From NCBI GenBank assembly GCA_012064385.1, contig QRDG01000349.1, positions 735,360-799,359 on the forward strand: a stretch of 64,000 nt of DNA. Direction: 5' to 3'. This document shows positions 22,612 through 31,959 of this stretch, piece after piece. The notes under the pieces are model-generated. The model was not told where the DNA came from and searched no databases. It saw only the letters and a list, made by a program, of their open reading frames with translations. Position 1 is the first letter of the stretch, and each line of letters opens with the position of its first letter. This stretch comes from Puccinellia tenuiflora. Lineage: Eukaryota > Streptophyta > Magnoliopsida > Poales > Poaceae. Position numbers and translations under genes: made by a program.

Positions 22612-22735
22612 AATCACAACTTACTCAAGTTGAGATTATGTTTGAACTCTTGGAAGTTGCGCAACGGAAGCGGTTTTGTGAAACCATCAGCAACTTGATC
22701 TTTTGAAGAAACAAATCGAATTTCCAATTGCTTTC

Positions 22736-24715
22736 TCAGAACTCTCTCTCTCTAACAAAATGGAAATCTATCTCAATGTGTTTTGCTCTTGCATGAAACA
22801 CAGGATTGGCTGACAGATATGTCGCTCCCAAGTTATCACACCATAAGCACGGCACTTGACTCAACTTGACACCAAGTTCCTTTAGTAATGACTGCACCCA
22901 TATTACTTCAGCTGTAGCATTTGCTAAAGACTTGTACTCTGCCTCCGTGCTGGATCTAGATACTGTAGCTTGCTTTTTTGCACTCCAGGAAATAAGATTA
23001 GATCCAAAGAAAACAGCAAAGCCACCAGTTGATCGTCGATCATCTACACAACCTGCCCAGTCGGCATCAGAATAGGCACTCACCAAAGTAGAACTAGACC
23101 GCACGAAAGTCAAGCCAACGCCAGCTGTGTGCTTCACATATCTCAAGATGCGCTTAGCAGCAGTCCAATGTACAGTAGTGGGAGCATGTAAATACTGACA
23201 TATCTTGTTAACTGCATAGGAGATATCAGGTCGTGTAAGAGTGAGATACTGTAAAGCACCTACCATGCTTCTATATTTGGTGCTATCATCAGGACCCAAT
23301 AAATCTCCCTCCCTCGCTGTGATCTTCTCAGAAGAGGACAGTGGAGTTGACACTCCAGTACAACTTTGCATACCAACACGTGCAAGAATATCTTGAGCAT
23401 ACTTCTTTTGAGTCAGTACTAGACCATCCTGTACTTTCTGTACTTCAATGCCCAGAAAATAGTGAAGATCTCCAAGATCTTTCAATGCAAACTGTGTGCT
23501 CAAATCTTTCAAGAGAGCATCGGTTGCAGCTTGAGAGGAGCTAGCAACAATAATGTCATCCACATAAATAAGCATGTAAATAGTAACATGACGCTTGTGA
23601 TATATGAATAAGGATGTGTCAGACTTGGAAGCAACAAAACCAAACTGAAGAAGTTGAGAGCTCAACCGAGAATACCATGCCCGAGGTGCTTGTTTAAGTC
23701 CATAGATTGCCTTGTCAAGTTTGCAAACATAATTTGAGTTAAATTTGTTTTCATACCCTGGCGGTTGACGCATGTAGACCTCCTCTTCCAGAACGCCATG
23801 AAGAAACGCGTTCTTGACATCCAACTGTCGCAAACTCCATCCCCGAGAAACTGAAAGCGCCAAAACAAGGCGCACAGTAGCAATCTTCACAACTGGACTG
23901 AAGGTATCCTCATAGTCAATACCATAACGCTGCTTAAAACCTTTGGCGACAAGACGAGCCTTATATCTGTCAATTGAACCATCTGCTCTTTTCTTGACTT
24001 TATAAACCCAACGACAGTCAATAATATTTTTCCCATGCTGCGGTGGTACTAATCTCCATGTATTATTTTTAACAAGAGCGCCATACTCCTCGTCCATGGC
24101 CTGTTTCCAATGTGCACTTGTCAAAGCAGCTTGCAGATTTGCAGGCTCATCAGATATCACTGCCGAGAGACACCAGCGGACCGTGCCATCTTTGTATTCT
24201 TTGGGCTGATGAATGCCCTTAGACGCACGGGTAGCTACATGAGACAGTGGAGCAGCAGATCCCTCTTCCTTGGCTTGTGCAGAGGATCCAGCAGGAGGGA
24301 CAGTCGCTGTCGGAGAGGCCACTGGCGGGGAACATGTGACCGATGCAGACGATCCTGTGGCCGATGGTGTGGGCGACTGCGTGGCTGGGGAACTGGCAGC
24401 AGAGCGGGCGGATGCAGAAGATCCCGTCGCGGCCTGCGACCTGCGCGTGGCACTGCTGCGCGCTGGCGTGGAAGATACTGGCGGGGACGACGGATCAGGA
24501 ACTGGACCCGAGGGCGCCGATCCCAGGAAGGAAGAGCCAGAGAGATCCTCCTCGTGTCCCGAGTATTCGTCATTTTCTGTGGAATGTGTGAATGAACCAT
24601 TTGAGCTGTTTTGGGCAATATTTTGACCCAAATTTTCTCCCGAATGCTGAGCTGCAACCTGTGGAACATGACAAGGTGTTCTAGCCAGAGAGTTAGTAGC
24701 ATGAGTATTAACCAT
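22736..24715 (-). pseudogene. Copia pol: reverse transcriptase and RNase H part
   Basis: This is the same reading frame as the gag-integrase part upstream. Visible motifs are the RT start (CRWVYKVKKRADGSIDRYKARL), the core QLDVKNAFLHG, the catalytic YVDD (in MLIYVDDIIVASS), and the RNase H segments SDADWAGCVDDRRSTGG and SSTEAEYKSLANA. The frame ends early at TGA 22736-22738, directly after a (GA)n/(CT)n run at 22742-22753. Sequence downstream in another frame, to about 22614, has the usual copia tail (DQVADGFTKPL). A 2-bp slippage in that run is the likely cause. Confidence 0.93.
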
Positions 24716-24742
24716 AGTAGGAGCATCAATAAGTTCGACCCC

Positions 24743-27145
24743 CTAGTCAAAGGGACGAAGAGATGGATCAAGGAGCAAAATTTCTTTCCTAAGAAGGGCG
24801 CCGGCATTTGGATGAAGAGATGCAAAGGGAAACACAGCCTCATCAAAAACTACATCTCGTGAAATATAAACGCGGCCCGTAGAGACTTCAAGACATTTGA
24901 CACCCTTATGACGAGGGCTATACCCAAGAAAAACACATTGTGTAGAGCGAAAGGCAAGCTTCCGTTTGTTATAAGGGCGAAGATTTGGCCAACACGCACA
25001 TCCGAACACACGAAGAGAGGAGTAAGCTGGTCGTGTGCCGAAGAGACGATGCATAGGGGTGTCATTTTTAATTACTTTGCTAGGAAGCATATTAATGAGA
25101 TATGTGGCTGTGAGAAAGGCCTCATCCCAAAATTTTAGAGGCATGTGAGCTTGAGCAAGGAGAGCTAATCCGACCTCAACTATGTGGCGATGCTTTCTTT
25201 CAGCAGAACCATTTTGTTGATGTGCATGAGGACAAGAAACATGATGTGAGATTCCCTGTGTTCGAAAAAAGGAATTCAGTTTGACGTACTCGCCTCCCCA
25301 ATCAGACTGAACCGTAAGTATTTTACGATCAAGCTTACGTTCAACAAGTTTTTGAAATTCCACAAAGGCAGAAAAGGCATCAGATTTTTTCTTAAGCAAG
25401 TATATCCAAGTGAACTTACTATAATCATCAATAAAGCTTACATAATAGTCATGACGACCAACAGACGTAGGTGCAGGACCCCATACATCAGAAAAGACTA
25501 ATTGAAGGGGAGCTGTAGATACAGTAGTGGACAGAGGATATGGAAGCTGATGACTCTTAGCTTGCTGACAGGAATCACAAACTGAATCTATGCGAGAATC
25601 AAAAACACAGGGTAGTTTATTTTTGCTAATAATCTGCCTAACAATTGCTAAGGAGGGATGACCAAGACGACTATGCCACTTTGCTTGGGACGGCTTGGTG
25701 GCGATGAAAGCATGCTTCTGGTGCGAGGATGATGATACCAAGGAAGAAATAAGGGGATACAGGCCACCAACGCACCGGCCTCTATGAATTATTTTCCGCG
25801 TGACCTGATCCTTGATCAAGAAAAAGAAAGGATGAAATTCTATAAAGACGCGGTTATCACATGTAAAGCGATGAACGGAGAGCAAATTTTTTGACGCATT
25901 TGGAACATGTAAGATATTGCGAAGATGAAAGTTTTGACCAGGGTTACGAATAATTGAATGACCAACATGAGAAATACTCATACCTTGCCCGCTGGCTGTG
26001 TTGACCTTGTCGTAGCCCATGTACTTGTCGCTCACCGTCATGTTGTGATGGTCTCCGGTGATATGATGCGTGGCACCAGTATCATAATACCAATTCGTGT
26101 CCACACCATAAGCTGCATTCACTTCTTTATCACCGTACGAGGCAGAATCGTAGTCATCAAAGCGCCTCCAACAGTCTTTGGCAGCATGACCTTCCTTGTC
26201 GCATATTTGGCATGTCACGTCGACCCATGGCGTGGTACGACGGCGACCACGTCCACGTCCTCGGCCTCCTCCAGGAGGCCCTCTTCCACCACCCCGTCCT
26301 TGGCGAGGCTGGCGGTTATCACGCCGATCATCTCGGGGAGCGCCACGGTCACCACGCGGACCACGGTCACCATAGTCAGCACACCCTCTTGTGTTGTTGG
26401 TGAAGTTGGGGCGATTCTGGCGCGAGGCGGCATTAGCCGACGTCTCGAATTCAACAGCATGAGTGTCCTGGAGCATCAATTGGCGCTGATCATAGGCATC
26501 CAGCTGGGCGTAGAGAGAGCTTAAGGAGATGGTGGTTCCCATGCCGATAGCAGCAACAAGGGAGTTGTAGCTGCCATCCAAGCTGGCAAGGATGAAGGAG
26601 ACATGTTCCCGAGGGGTGATGGGACACCCAGCTGCAGCGAGTTCGTCGACGATGGTTTGCATCTTGGTGAGGAACACCGGTGTCGTGTCTTGCTTCTTCT
26701 TTGTGTTTGCCAAAGCAATCCGAAGGTTGGTGACCTTGGCTTGGCTTTGAGAGGAAAACATCTCCTCAATGGCCTGCCAAACTCCGGCGGCGTGCTCGAT
26801 CCGATGAACATGAGGGAGGACCTCAGCTAAGATCGACTGAAGGAGATAGCCAAGAACAATCTGGTCCCGAGAGATCCAGGAATCATAGTCCGGATTCGGG
26901 ATGGTCTTCTTTGCTGCGGCTGCAGCACCGCCGTCTTTCTCTGTGTCGACGGCTTTCTCTGTTGATGGAGCAGCTAGCATCATAGGCGGCTCAGCGTCGG
27001 TACCATCTAGGAGTCCGACGAGACGGGCGCCGCGAATTGGTGGCAGCACCTGCGCTCGCCACATGGAGTAGTTCGCCCGCGTAAGCTTGTCGGACGGCGG
27101 CGTGCCGAGGTTGATGACCTGGGTAGTAGTTGAGGAAGACGCCAT
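24743..27145 (-). pseudogene. Copia gag, protease and integrase part
   Basis: This 800-codon frame opens MASSSTTTQ and covers gag (about 1-300), an Arg/Gly-rich stretch, the CCHC knuckle CQICDKEGHAAKDC (about 315-330), protease DTGATHH (about 360), the integrase zinc-binding region (HSRLGHPS ... CDSCQQAKSH) and the integrase core with SDVWGP, DDYSKFTW and the glutamate in QNGSAERKHR. It ends at TAG 24743-24745. The pol frame resumes in the same register right after, so one nonsense codon splits the polyprotein. The base after TAG is G, not the CAR context of known readthrough sites. Confidence 0.93.
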
Positions 27146-27218
27146 GGCGAGCAGAAGTCGATGGCGGCGGGGACGAAGGACTAGGGTTTGGCGATCAGTT
27201 TTGTCGGCGGAAGAGCCG

Positions 27219-27230
27219 GCTCTGATACCA
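27219..27230 (-). other. Primer binding site, initiator tRNA-Met
   Basis: The minus strand reads TGGTATCAGAGC directly after the 5' LTR, the standard copia PBS complementary to the 3' end of initiator methionyl tRNA. Confidence 0.95.
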
Positions 27231-27396
27231 TGTAAAACGAACGATCAGGTAGATTGATTTGGGTCTACTCGGATGATTATCCCGAGCCCCATCGTGATGT
27301 ATATATAGTATGCACGTTGCGGTGCTAGCTGTTACAATATGATGCGGACTCTAGGTCCTTTACAAAACCGTGTCTGTTACGATTCTATTTCTAACA
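27231..27396 (-). repeat. 5' LTR of the copia element
   Basis: 166 bp, with a TATA-like ACTATATATACATC (minus strand, around 27297-27310) that would drive the element's transcript. Confidence 0.95.
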
Positions 27397-27401
27397 AAAT
27401 G

Positions 27402-28252
27402 ATGGATGGTGCCAAGTTCAGGTTGAGCTACACTTGGAAAAAGGAGGATTCTAATACAGTTTTCGGACACTACTTATTTATTATGGCCTGTTGCCATGAG
27501 CTACACAGAAAATGATAATAACAGTAGTAAAGAGTGAACTGCATGCTTGTATTATCTGAAAGGTCCAGTTAGAATGTTCGTAGGTGAATTCTGCCATGAC
27601 CAAACATCAAGCGTGTAGAGAAGTTGACCATCATAGGCCTACGTCCTTCTCCCTTATCATGCCACGCAATACAGAATCAAAAGCAATGAACAAAAGGCTT
27701 TTTTTTTTCTCTTAGGAGCCTTGTTCGAAATTTTGTCCATCATTACTGGCTCTGGCATTCGATTTGGTCTCTTATTTGATACCTCTCTTATAGTGTGCAA
27801 ATGCAAGTTATAGGCAGCATAGAAAACTACTTCTTAGTTCTGTGACTGATGAGTCTTCATCACAGACCTAGATATAGTTACGGAAACCTGGTGATTTTTT
27901 CCCCTTCGCGCTTTTTGTATCTCCTTCCCCTGAATTTCTTTCTTGCAAAATAAGTCGACAGCTGATGTGAGCCGGCTATACATCGCCGCGTGCCGGCCGG
28001 GTGCCTAGGCCCGGCCCACCTGGTCGGCTTCCTTGTCGAGGAACTGAATCGGCTGTCCTCGTCTCGACAGTTCACCAGTTCAGACGTTCAGACATTGCAG
28101 TATTTGTTACGAGACACAATCAGTTGCTCTTGTGAGCTCTCTGAATACAGGTGGTTGCTAGGGTCGTGTCTACCACAAAAAATCTAGCATTTCCCTCAAG
28201 AAGTCAAGATATCTGTTTCTGGACGGTGCCTTTTACTCGATGAAATTTTACA
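27402..28252. other. Intergenic, nothing recognised
   Basis: Mostly AT-rich. A short GC-rich patch at 27965-28060 has no coding character. No transposon ends found. Confidence 0.4.
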
Positions 28253-28302
28253 AATTCATAAAGATACTCACTTAAAATTTTAAATGAGTATCTTTATGAA
28301 TT
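28253..28302. repeat. 50-bp near-perfect palindrome
   Basis: Arms aattcataaagatactca and tgagtatctttatgaatt (18 bp each) are exact reverse complements. The 14-bp centre is itself palindromic except for one mismatched pair. It lies at the 5' junction of the polyA retroposon that follows. Confidence 0.9.
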
Positions 28303-29144
28303 CTGCAAGAACTCTGCAAGCAGAACCCCCGGTCCTCTCCTCCTTTCCCCATCTACAGTGCTAGGAGGCGATTTTTGGGCGTTCCCCATGCGACCAGCTC
28401 GCCGCCGGCGATCTGCTCGATTCCTCGCCCTCCGCGGCCGCTCCGGCGGCGGGAGGACGGGGAATCGACAGATCCCGGTGTGTACATAGACTAGGTGTGC
28501 GTGGGGTGTCTGCCGGCGACGCTGTGGTGGTGGCGGCGTGGTCGGAGAGGCTTTTGGCGGCGGCGGTTCCCCCCTCTGCTCTCGGTGCTCCGGTGGAGGC
28601 CCTGAACAGATCTGCCGTCCTGGGCGCGTCCGCTGCTCCTCGGAATCGCGGAGTGCTCCCCCTCGAGCCGGTGGTCGGGATGGCGGCACTGGCTCTTGGT
28701 CTTGGGGTCCGGCTACCCCCACTTTGGTGGGTGGTGGTGCTTTTGCTTAACTTCGCTGGGAGTTTGCAGGTGAGGTGCTTCCCCCTCTCGGCGGTCGCGG
28801 TGGGTGCTGTGGAAGATGGGTGGCGCTGTCGGCTTCGGCTCCGGCGTGAGTCGACGACGGCGGTCTGGCGGCAGCTTGAAGCCGATGTTCGTTCAACGTT
28901 CTGATTCTGGTGCTTGCGTCAGATGGATCTTGCGGCGTCTCAACAAGGTTGTTCGAGCTGGCTGCTTCGGTGCGAGGTGAGCTCGCTCCCTTCTTCTCCG
29001 GCGGCGTGCTGCTGGTGCTCGTGGGTAGTGTGCTGTAGGTGGCTCTGTGATCTGCTGCGTGTGGGTGGTTTCTCTCCTGTGTTCGTGCGTGTGTGTGCGT
29101 TCGTCTGTTGATCATGTACACGAACTCCCTGTCGAAAAAAAAAA
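28288..29144 (+). mobile_element. Polyadenylated retroposon, second of its kind
   Basis: It ends in an A10 run (29135-29144), followed by tttaaatga (29145-29153), which also occurs at 28279-28287 as a 9-bp target duplication. Like the 6 kb retroposon, it has a GC-rich G-biased 5' part, a T-rich 3' part and no reverse transcriptase. Open frames inside (28497-28904 and antisense) have no recognised domain. The 5' boundary is uncertain because the TSD falls inside the palindrome. Confidence 0.6.
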
Positions 29145-29399
29145 TTTAAATGATAATATGTGGGACCTTTCAAATTGCCGGGATCCAAAGCACTGCACTC
29201 AGGACAATTGGAGATGGAATTATTCAAGGACGTTTCTACATCGTGCGCGCGCTCAATTTGGTGTTACGCGGTGCCCCCCATGTCTGAACCGTTTTCTTTC
29301 CTTTTCGGGAAAGTGGACCCATTCCACCTTTCCCTGGTTCTTTTTGGATCGTTGCGCGCGCTTTGGGCCTGTAGCGCACCGATCGCATCTTCCCTCTCG

Positions 29400-29632
29400 T
29401 AAAAAGACCACAGAGCGTCTCCTTTCCCAACCCTACACCTCTTCCTCCTCTCTCCAGCCACCGGAGACGAGAAAATCTCCATGGCCGGCCCAGTTCTTCA
29501 CCAAAAAACTACAAGCTACTAAAAGAAGAACAGAAGCAAAATTACAGATCTCCAAACCTCCTCACCACCCTGCAACGCCCCAGATTAAAAAGGAGCCTGG
29601 AGATTCCAGGAGAGAGACCTGATCAACACCAG
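29400..29632 (+). other. Probable 5' UTR exon of the FAR1-type gene
   Basis: A CT-rich leader ending in CAACACCAG followed by donor GTATGA. The 5' end is not defined; the transcript could start anywhere from about 29370 to 29450. Spliced to 30233 it would place the ATG two bases after the junction. Confidence 0.5.
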
Positions 29633-30232
29633 GTATGACCCCAGCAAAACCACATCCAGATCTGAAGACAAATTCTCAAATTCTTATAGCTAAAACCAAA
29701 CTTGTGTTCAAATTCGTTAACTAATCTGCTGCATCAACATGTTTTCTTAAGAAAAAGAACCAAAAGTTCCCATTAGGATGCAAATCTCATCACACGCATG
29801 TATTTTTTCCTGTAGGAAAGCACCATCAGGCTTGAACCACCAGAGACTTGGTCCCTCACCTTCCAATATGACAGTAGCCTGATCTCGAATTGGCTTGCAG
29901 TAGAGATATGTTACCAAAAATTCCATGTGTTCTTCAGTTGATGCAGTCTACAGGCTGTAACCTTCAAAACAAGGACCAAAAAATATGTTAATTTTGAACT
30001 TAATTTGCATGTAAGATTTACTAAAAATAGCTGTAACAATTGTATTTAAGGAAAACTGCTTGTTAACCAGCTGATGTAACAAAGTGTTGATATCCTGATG
30101 GTTAAAGCATGCTCACATTGGATAAAAAATGTAACATTTCATAAATGAATTGCATGTTTTCCTAAAGTAACAAGAAGTAAAACTTACTGTTTTTCCATGC
30201 TAAGTAATGTGACAATTCTCTATTACTTGCAG
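29633..30232 (+). other. 5' UTR intron of the FAR1-type gene
   Basis: The donor GTATGACC and the acceptor TATTACTTGCAG (pyrimidine-rich run before it) bound 600 bp of AT-rich sequence with no open frame. Leader introns just before the ATG are common in plant regulatory genes. Predicted from splice sites only. Confidence 0.55.
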
Positions 30233-30234
30233 AG

Positions 30235-31062
30235 ATGGACTTCTGGTTCCCTGATGCTGGGATTGGCTTGAACAATCCAGCACAAGAAAATGCTGCTGAA
30301 GATGAACAAGTTACAGCCCAAGCTCCTGCAACTGGTCCTGCATCTGGGGGCGAAACCGGTCAGTCTGCTGACACAGGGGCTGCAACTAGGAACACGCTGT
30401 CGAGTGCTGATTCAGGTGGAGAGGGAGAAGATGAGGTTCAGTCCACACCAAGCCTAACCCTAGTAGAGAAGCCTTACCCAGACATGGTTTTTGACACTCT
30501 AGAAGATGCGAAGATGTGCTATCTTAGGTATGCTAAGGCTGTTGGTTTTTCAGTCAAGTGCAGCACCTCGAGGAACTCTACTCTGGATGGTGTAAAAGAA
30601 AAGCAGCTACTTGTTTGTAACAAGCTGGGCAGGAATGAGGACATTAACCAACAAGAAGCTCCACCTGTAAGGGTGCGGAATCGTGCTATCACTAAAAGGA
30701 CAGAATGCAGGGCACGCCTTAGAGTGAAGCGGAGAGCTGACAAATGGCATGTTACAATGTTCATTGAAGAGCACAATCACCCATGCATCAAAAAGTTTTC
30801 CCTGAAAAAGTACTTGAGGTCTCATAGAGGAATACCCAAGGAAGAAATGGAGTTTATCAAGCTGCTCCATAAAGTAAACCTCTCAGCGGGCAGGGTGATG
30901 TCGATTATGGCAGAGTTGTATGGTAATCTTGCTAATGTTCCTTATAAGTCTAAGGATGTAAGTAACTTCATGATCTGTTGGCAAAACAAAGAAAAAGTTC
31001 CATTACAAAAAAGCAGAGACAAAGTCATCGTCAATAACATGGAAAAGGTTTTGACAATATAA
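30235..31062 (+). CDS. FAR1/FHY3-type DNA-binding-domain protein (275 aa)
   Basis: FAR1/FHY3 proteins are plant transcription factors derived from MULE transposases. Residues 1-75 are acidic and low complexity. The FAR1 DNA-binding domain spans about 82-185: DTLEDAKMCYLRYAKAVGF, then a C2H2-type zinc-binding set with C128 (LLVCNK), C158 (RTECRARL), H180 and H182 (EEHNHP). A helical segment follows (KEEMEFIKLLHKVNLSAGRV). The protein stops at 275 residues, far short of the 700-900 of full FRS proteins, and lacks the MULE transposase core and SWIM zinc finger. It therefore resembles the short FRS-related factors or a 3'-truncated gene. The ATG lies two bases after a good splice acceptor, which supports the start. 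Codon use is ordinary. Confidence 0.85.
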   Translation: MDFWFPDAGIGLNNPAQENAAEDEQVTAQAPATGPASGGETGQSADTGAATRNTLSSADSGGEGEDEVQSTPSLTLVEKPYPDMVFDTLEDAKMCYLRYAKAVGFSVKCSTSRNSTLDGVKEKQLLVCNKLGRNEDINQQEAPPVRVRNRAITKRTECRARLRVKRRADKWHVTMFIEEHNHPCIKKFSLKKYLRSHRGIPKEEMEFIKLLHKVNLSAGRVMSIMAELYGNLANVPYKSKDVSNFMICWQNKEKVPLQKSRDKVIVNNMEKVLTI

Positions 31063-31586
31063 AGTTACAGTACCAACTTGCAAAAGTTACAGGCAAAAAA
31101 AAAAAAAGATAAAGTGCTGAAAGACTAACACAAGTAAAAAAATGCATCCAAATAATGAAGTTATAAACAAGCTTGCAATAAATATGTAAGAAATGCAAAG
31201 ACATGTCCAAAAGTTACATGCTATAACCATAAAAACCATAAAAACAGCGCAACTAGATTGCTTACTGCATGGAATTAACCATAAAAACAGTTACAGCCTA
31301 CTAAAAACTATTTTAATCAATTCTATGAAAAGTTACAAGCTATCTTAAAGTGTTCTATGAAAAGTTACAAGCTAATTTAAAGCGTTCCATGAAAAGTTAC
31401 AAGCTACTATAAAAAGAATGCATGAAAAGTTGCATGCTAGAAAAAATACAAAAGAATGAAGGCCATGCTATAGTTACAGGCTAGTTCAGCACTAAATGTA
31501 ACATTATGATATAGTTAGATACACATTGTGGAGAGACCAATCCGTGACGTTCGTTGCCATTGTGATCTGTGCCCACGGGTGGTCCA
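31063..31586. other. AT-rich tail with recurring aaagttacaagct motif
   Basis: The motif (g)aaaagttacaagct occurs about four times between 31328 and 31435 at spacings of roughly 35-40 bp, and aaagttac recurs from 31064 on. It is a diffuse short-period repeat downstream of the FAR1-type gene. No coding potential. Confidence 0.5.
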
Positions 31587-31959
31587 AACTTTATAAGAGA
31601 GTTATCCGTCGCAACAACAACCTTGCCTATCTATTAAAAAGAAGTGAATTAGCGCCAGCAGATTTAGTAATGTGCCAAGAAAAATTGGTACAAGAAGCCG
31701 TGGATACACTTCTTGATAGTGGGTCCCGCGGGCAACCGATGAGGGATGGTCACAATAAAGTATACAAATCACTTTCAGATGTAATTGAAGGTAAAGAAGG
31801 AAGGTTTCGCGAGACTCTGCTTGGGAAACGGGTCGATTACTCGGGGCGTTCTGTCATTGTTGTGGGTCCTTCGCTTTCATTACATCAATGTGGATTACCT
31901 CTAGAGATAGCAATAAAGCTTTTCAGCTATTTGTAATTCGTGATTTAATCACGAAACGT
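31587..31959 (+). pseudogene. rpoC1: Nuclear plastid DNA insertion: fragment of rpoC1
   Basis: The translated frame contains VIRRNNNLAYLLKRSELAPA, LVQEAVDTLLDSGSRGQP, GRFRETLLGKRVDYSGRS and SLSLHQCGLPLEIAIKLF, the conserved core of the plastid RNA polymerase beta' subunit. Both flanks change abruptly to unrelated nuclear sequence at about 31587 and 31959. A 1-nt deletion in the T-run (aagcttttcag) shifts the frame, so the end continues only at DNA level (ctatttgtaattcgtgattt-aatcacgaaacg). No promoter, start or stop of its own. A dead NUPT, diverged little, so probably fairly recent. Confidence 0.93.

Larger units (their letters stand above)
22437..27396 (-). mobile_element. Ty1-copia retrotransposon, full length, young
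   Basis: It is a 4960-bp element with 166-bp LTRs at 22437-22602 and 27231-27396, differing at one position that I can see (gttgcAgtgc / gttgcGgtgc). It is flanked by the 5-bp duplication aaatg (22432-22436, 27397-27401). Domain order gag-PR-IN-RT-RH identifies Ty1-copia. The PBS matches initiator tRNA-Met and there is a PPT. Two lesions interrupt an otherwise open polyprotein. The small LTR and about 5 kb size resemble Hopscotch-like elements, but the lineage is not proven. Confidence 0.96.

Noticed and set aside
31526..31936. Complete nuclear gene for an RNA polymerase subunit
   Set aside because: Only an internal piece of plastid rpoC1 is present, without start or stop, with a frameshift and abrupt flanks.
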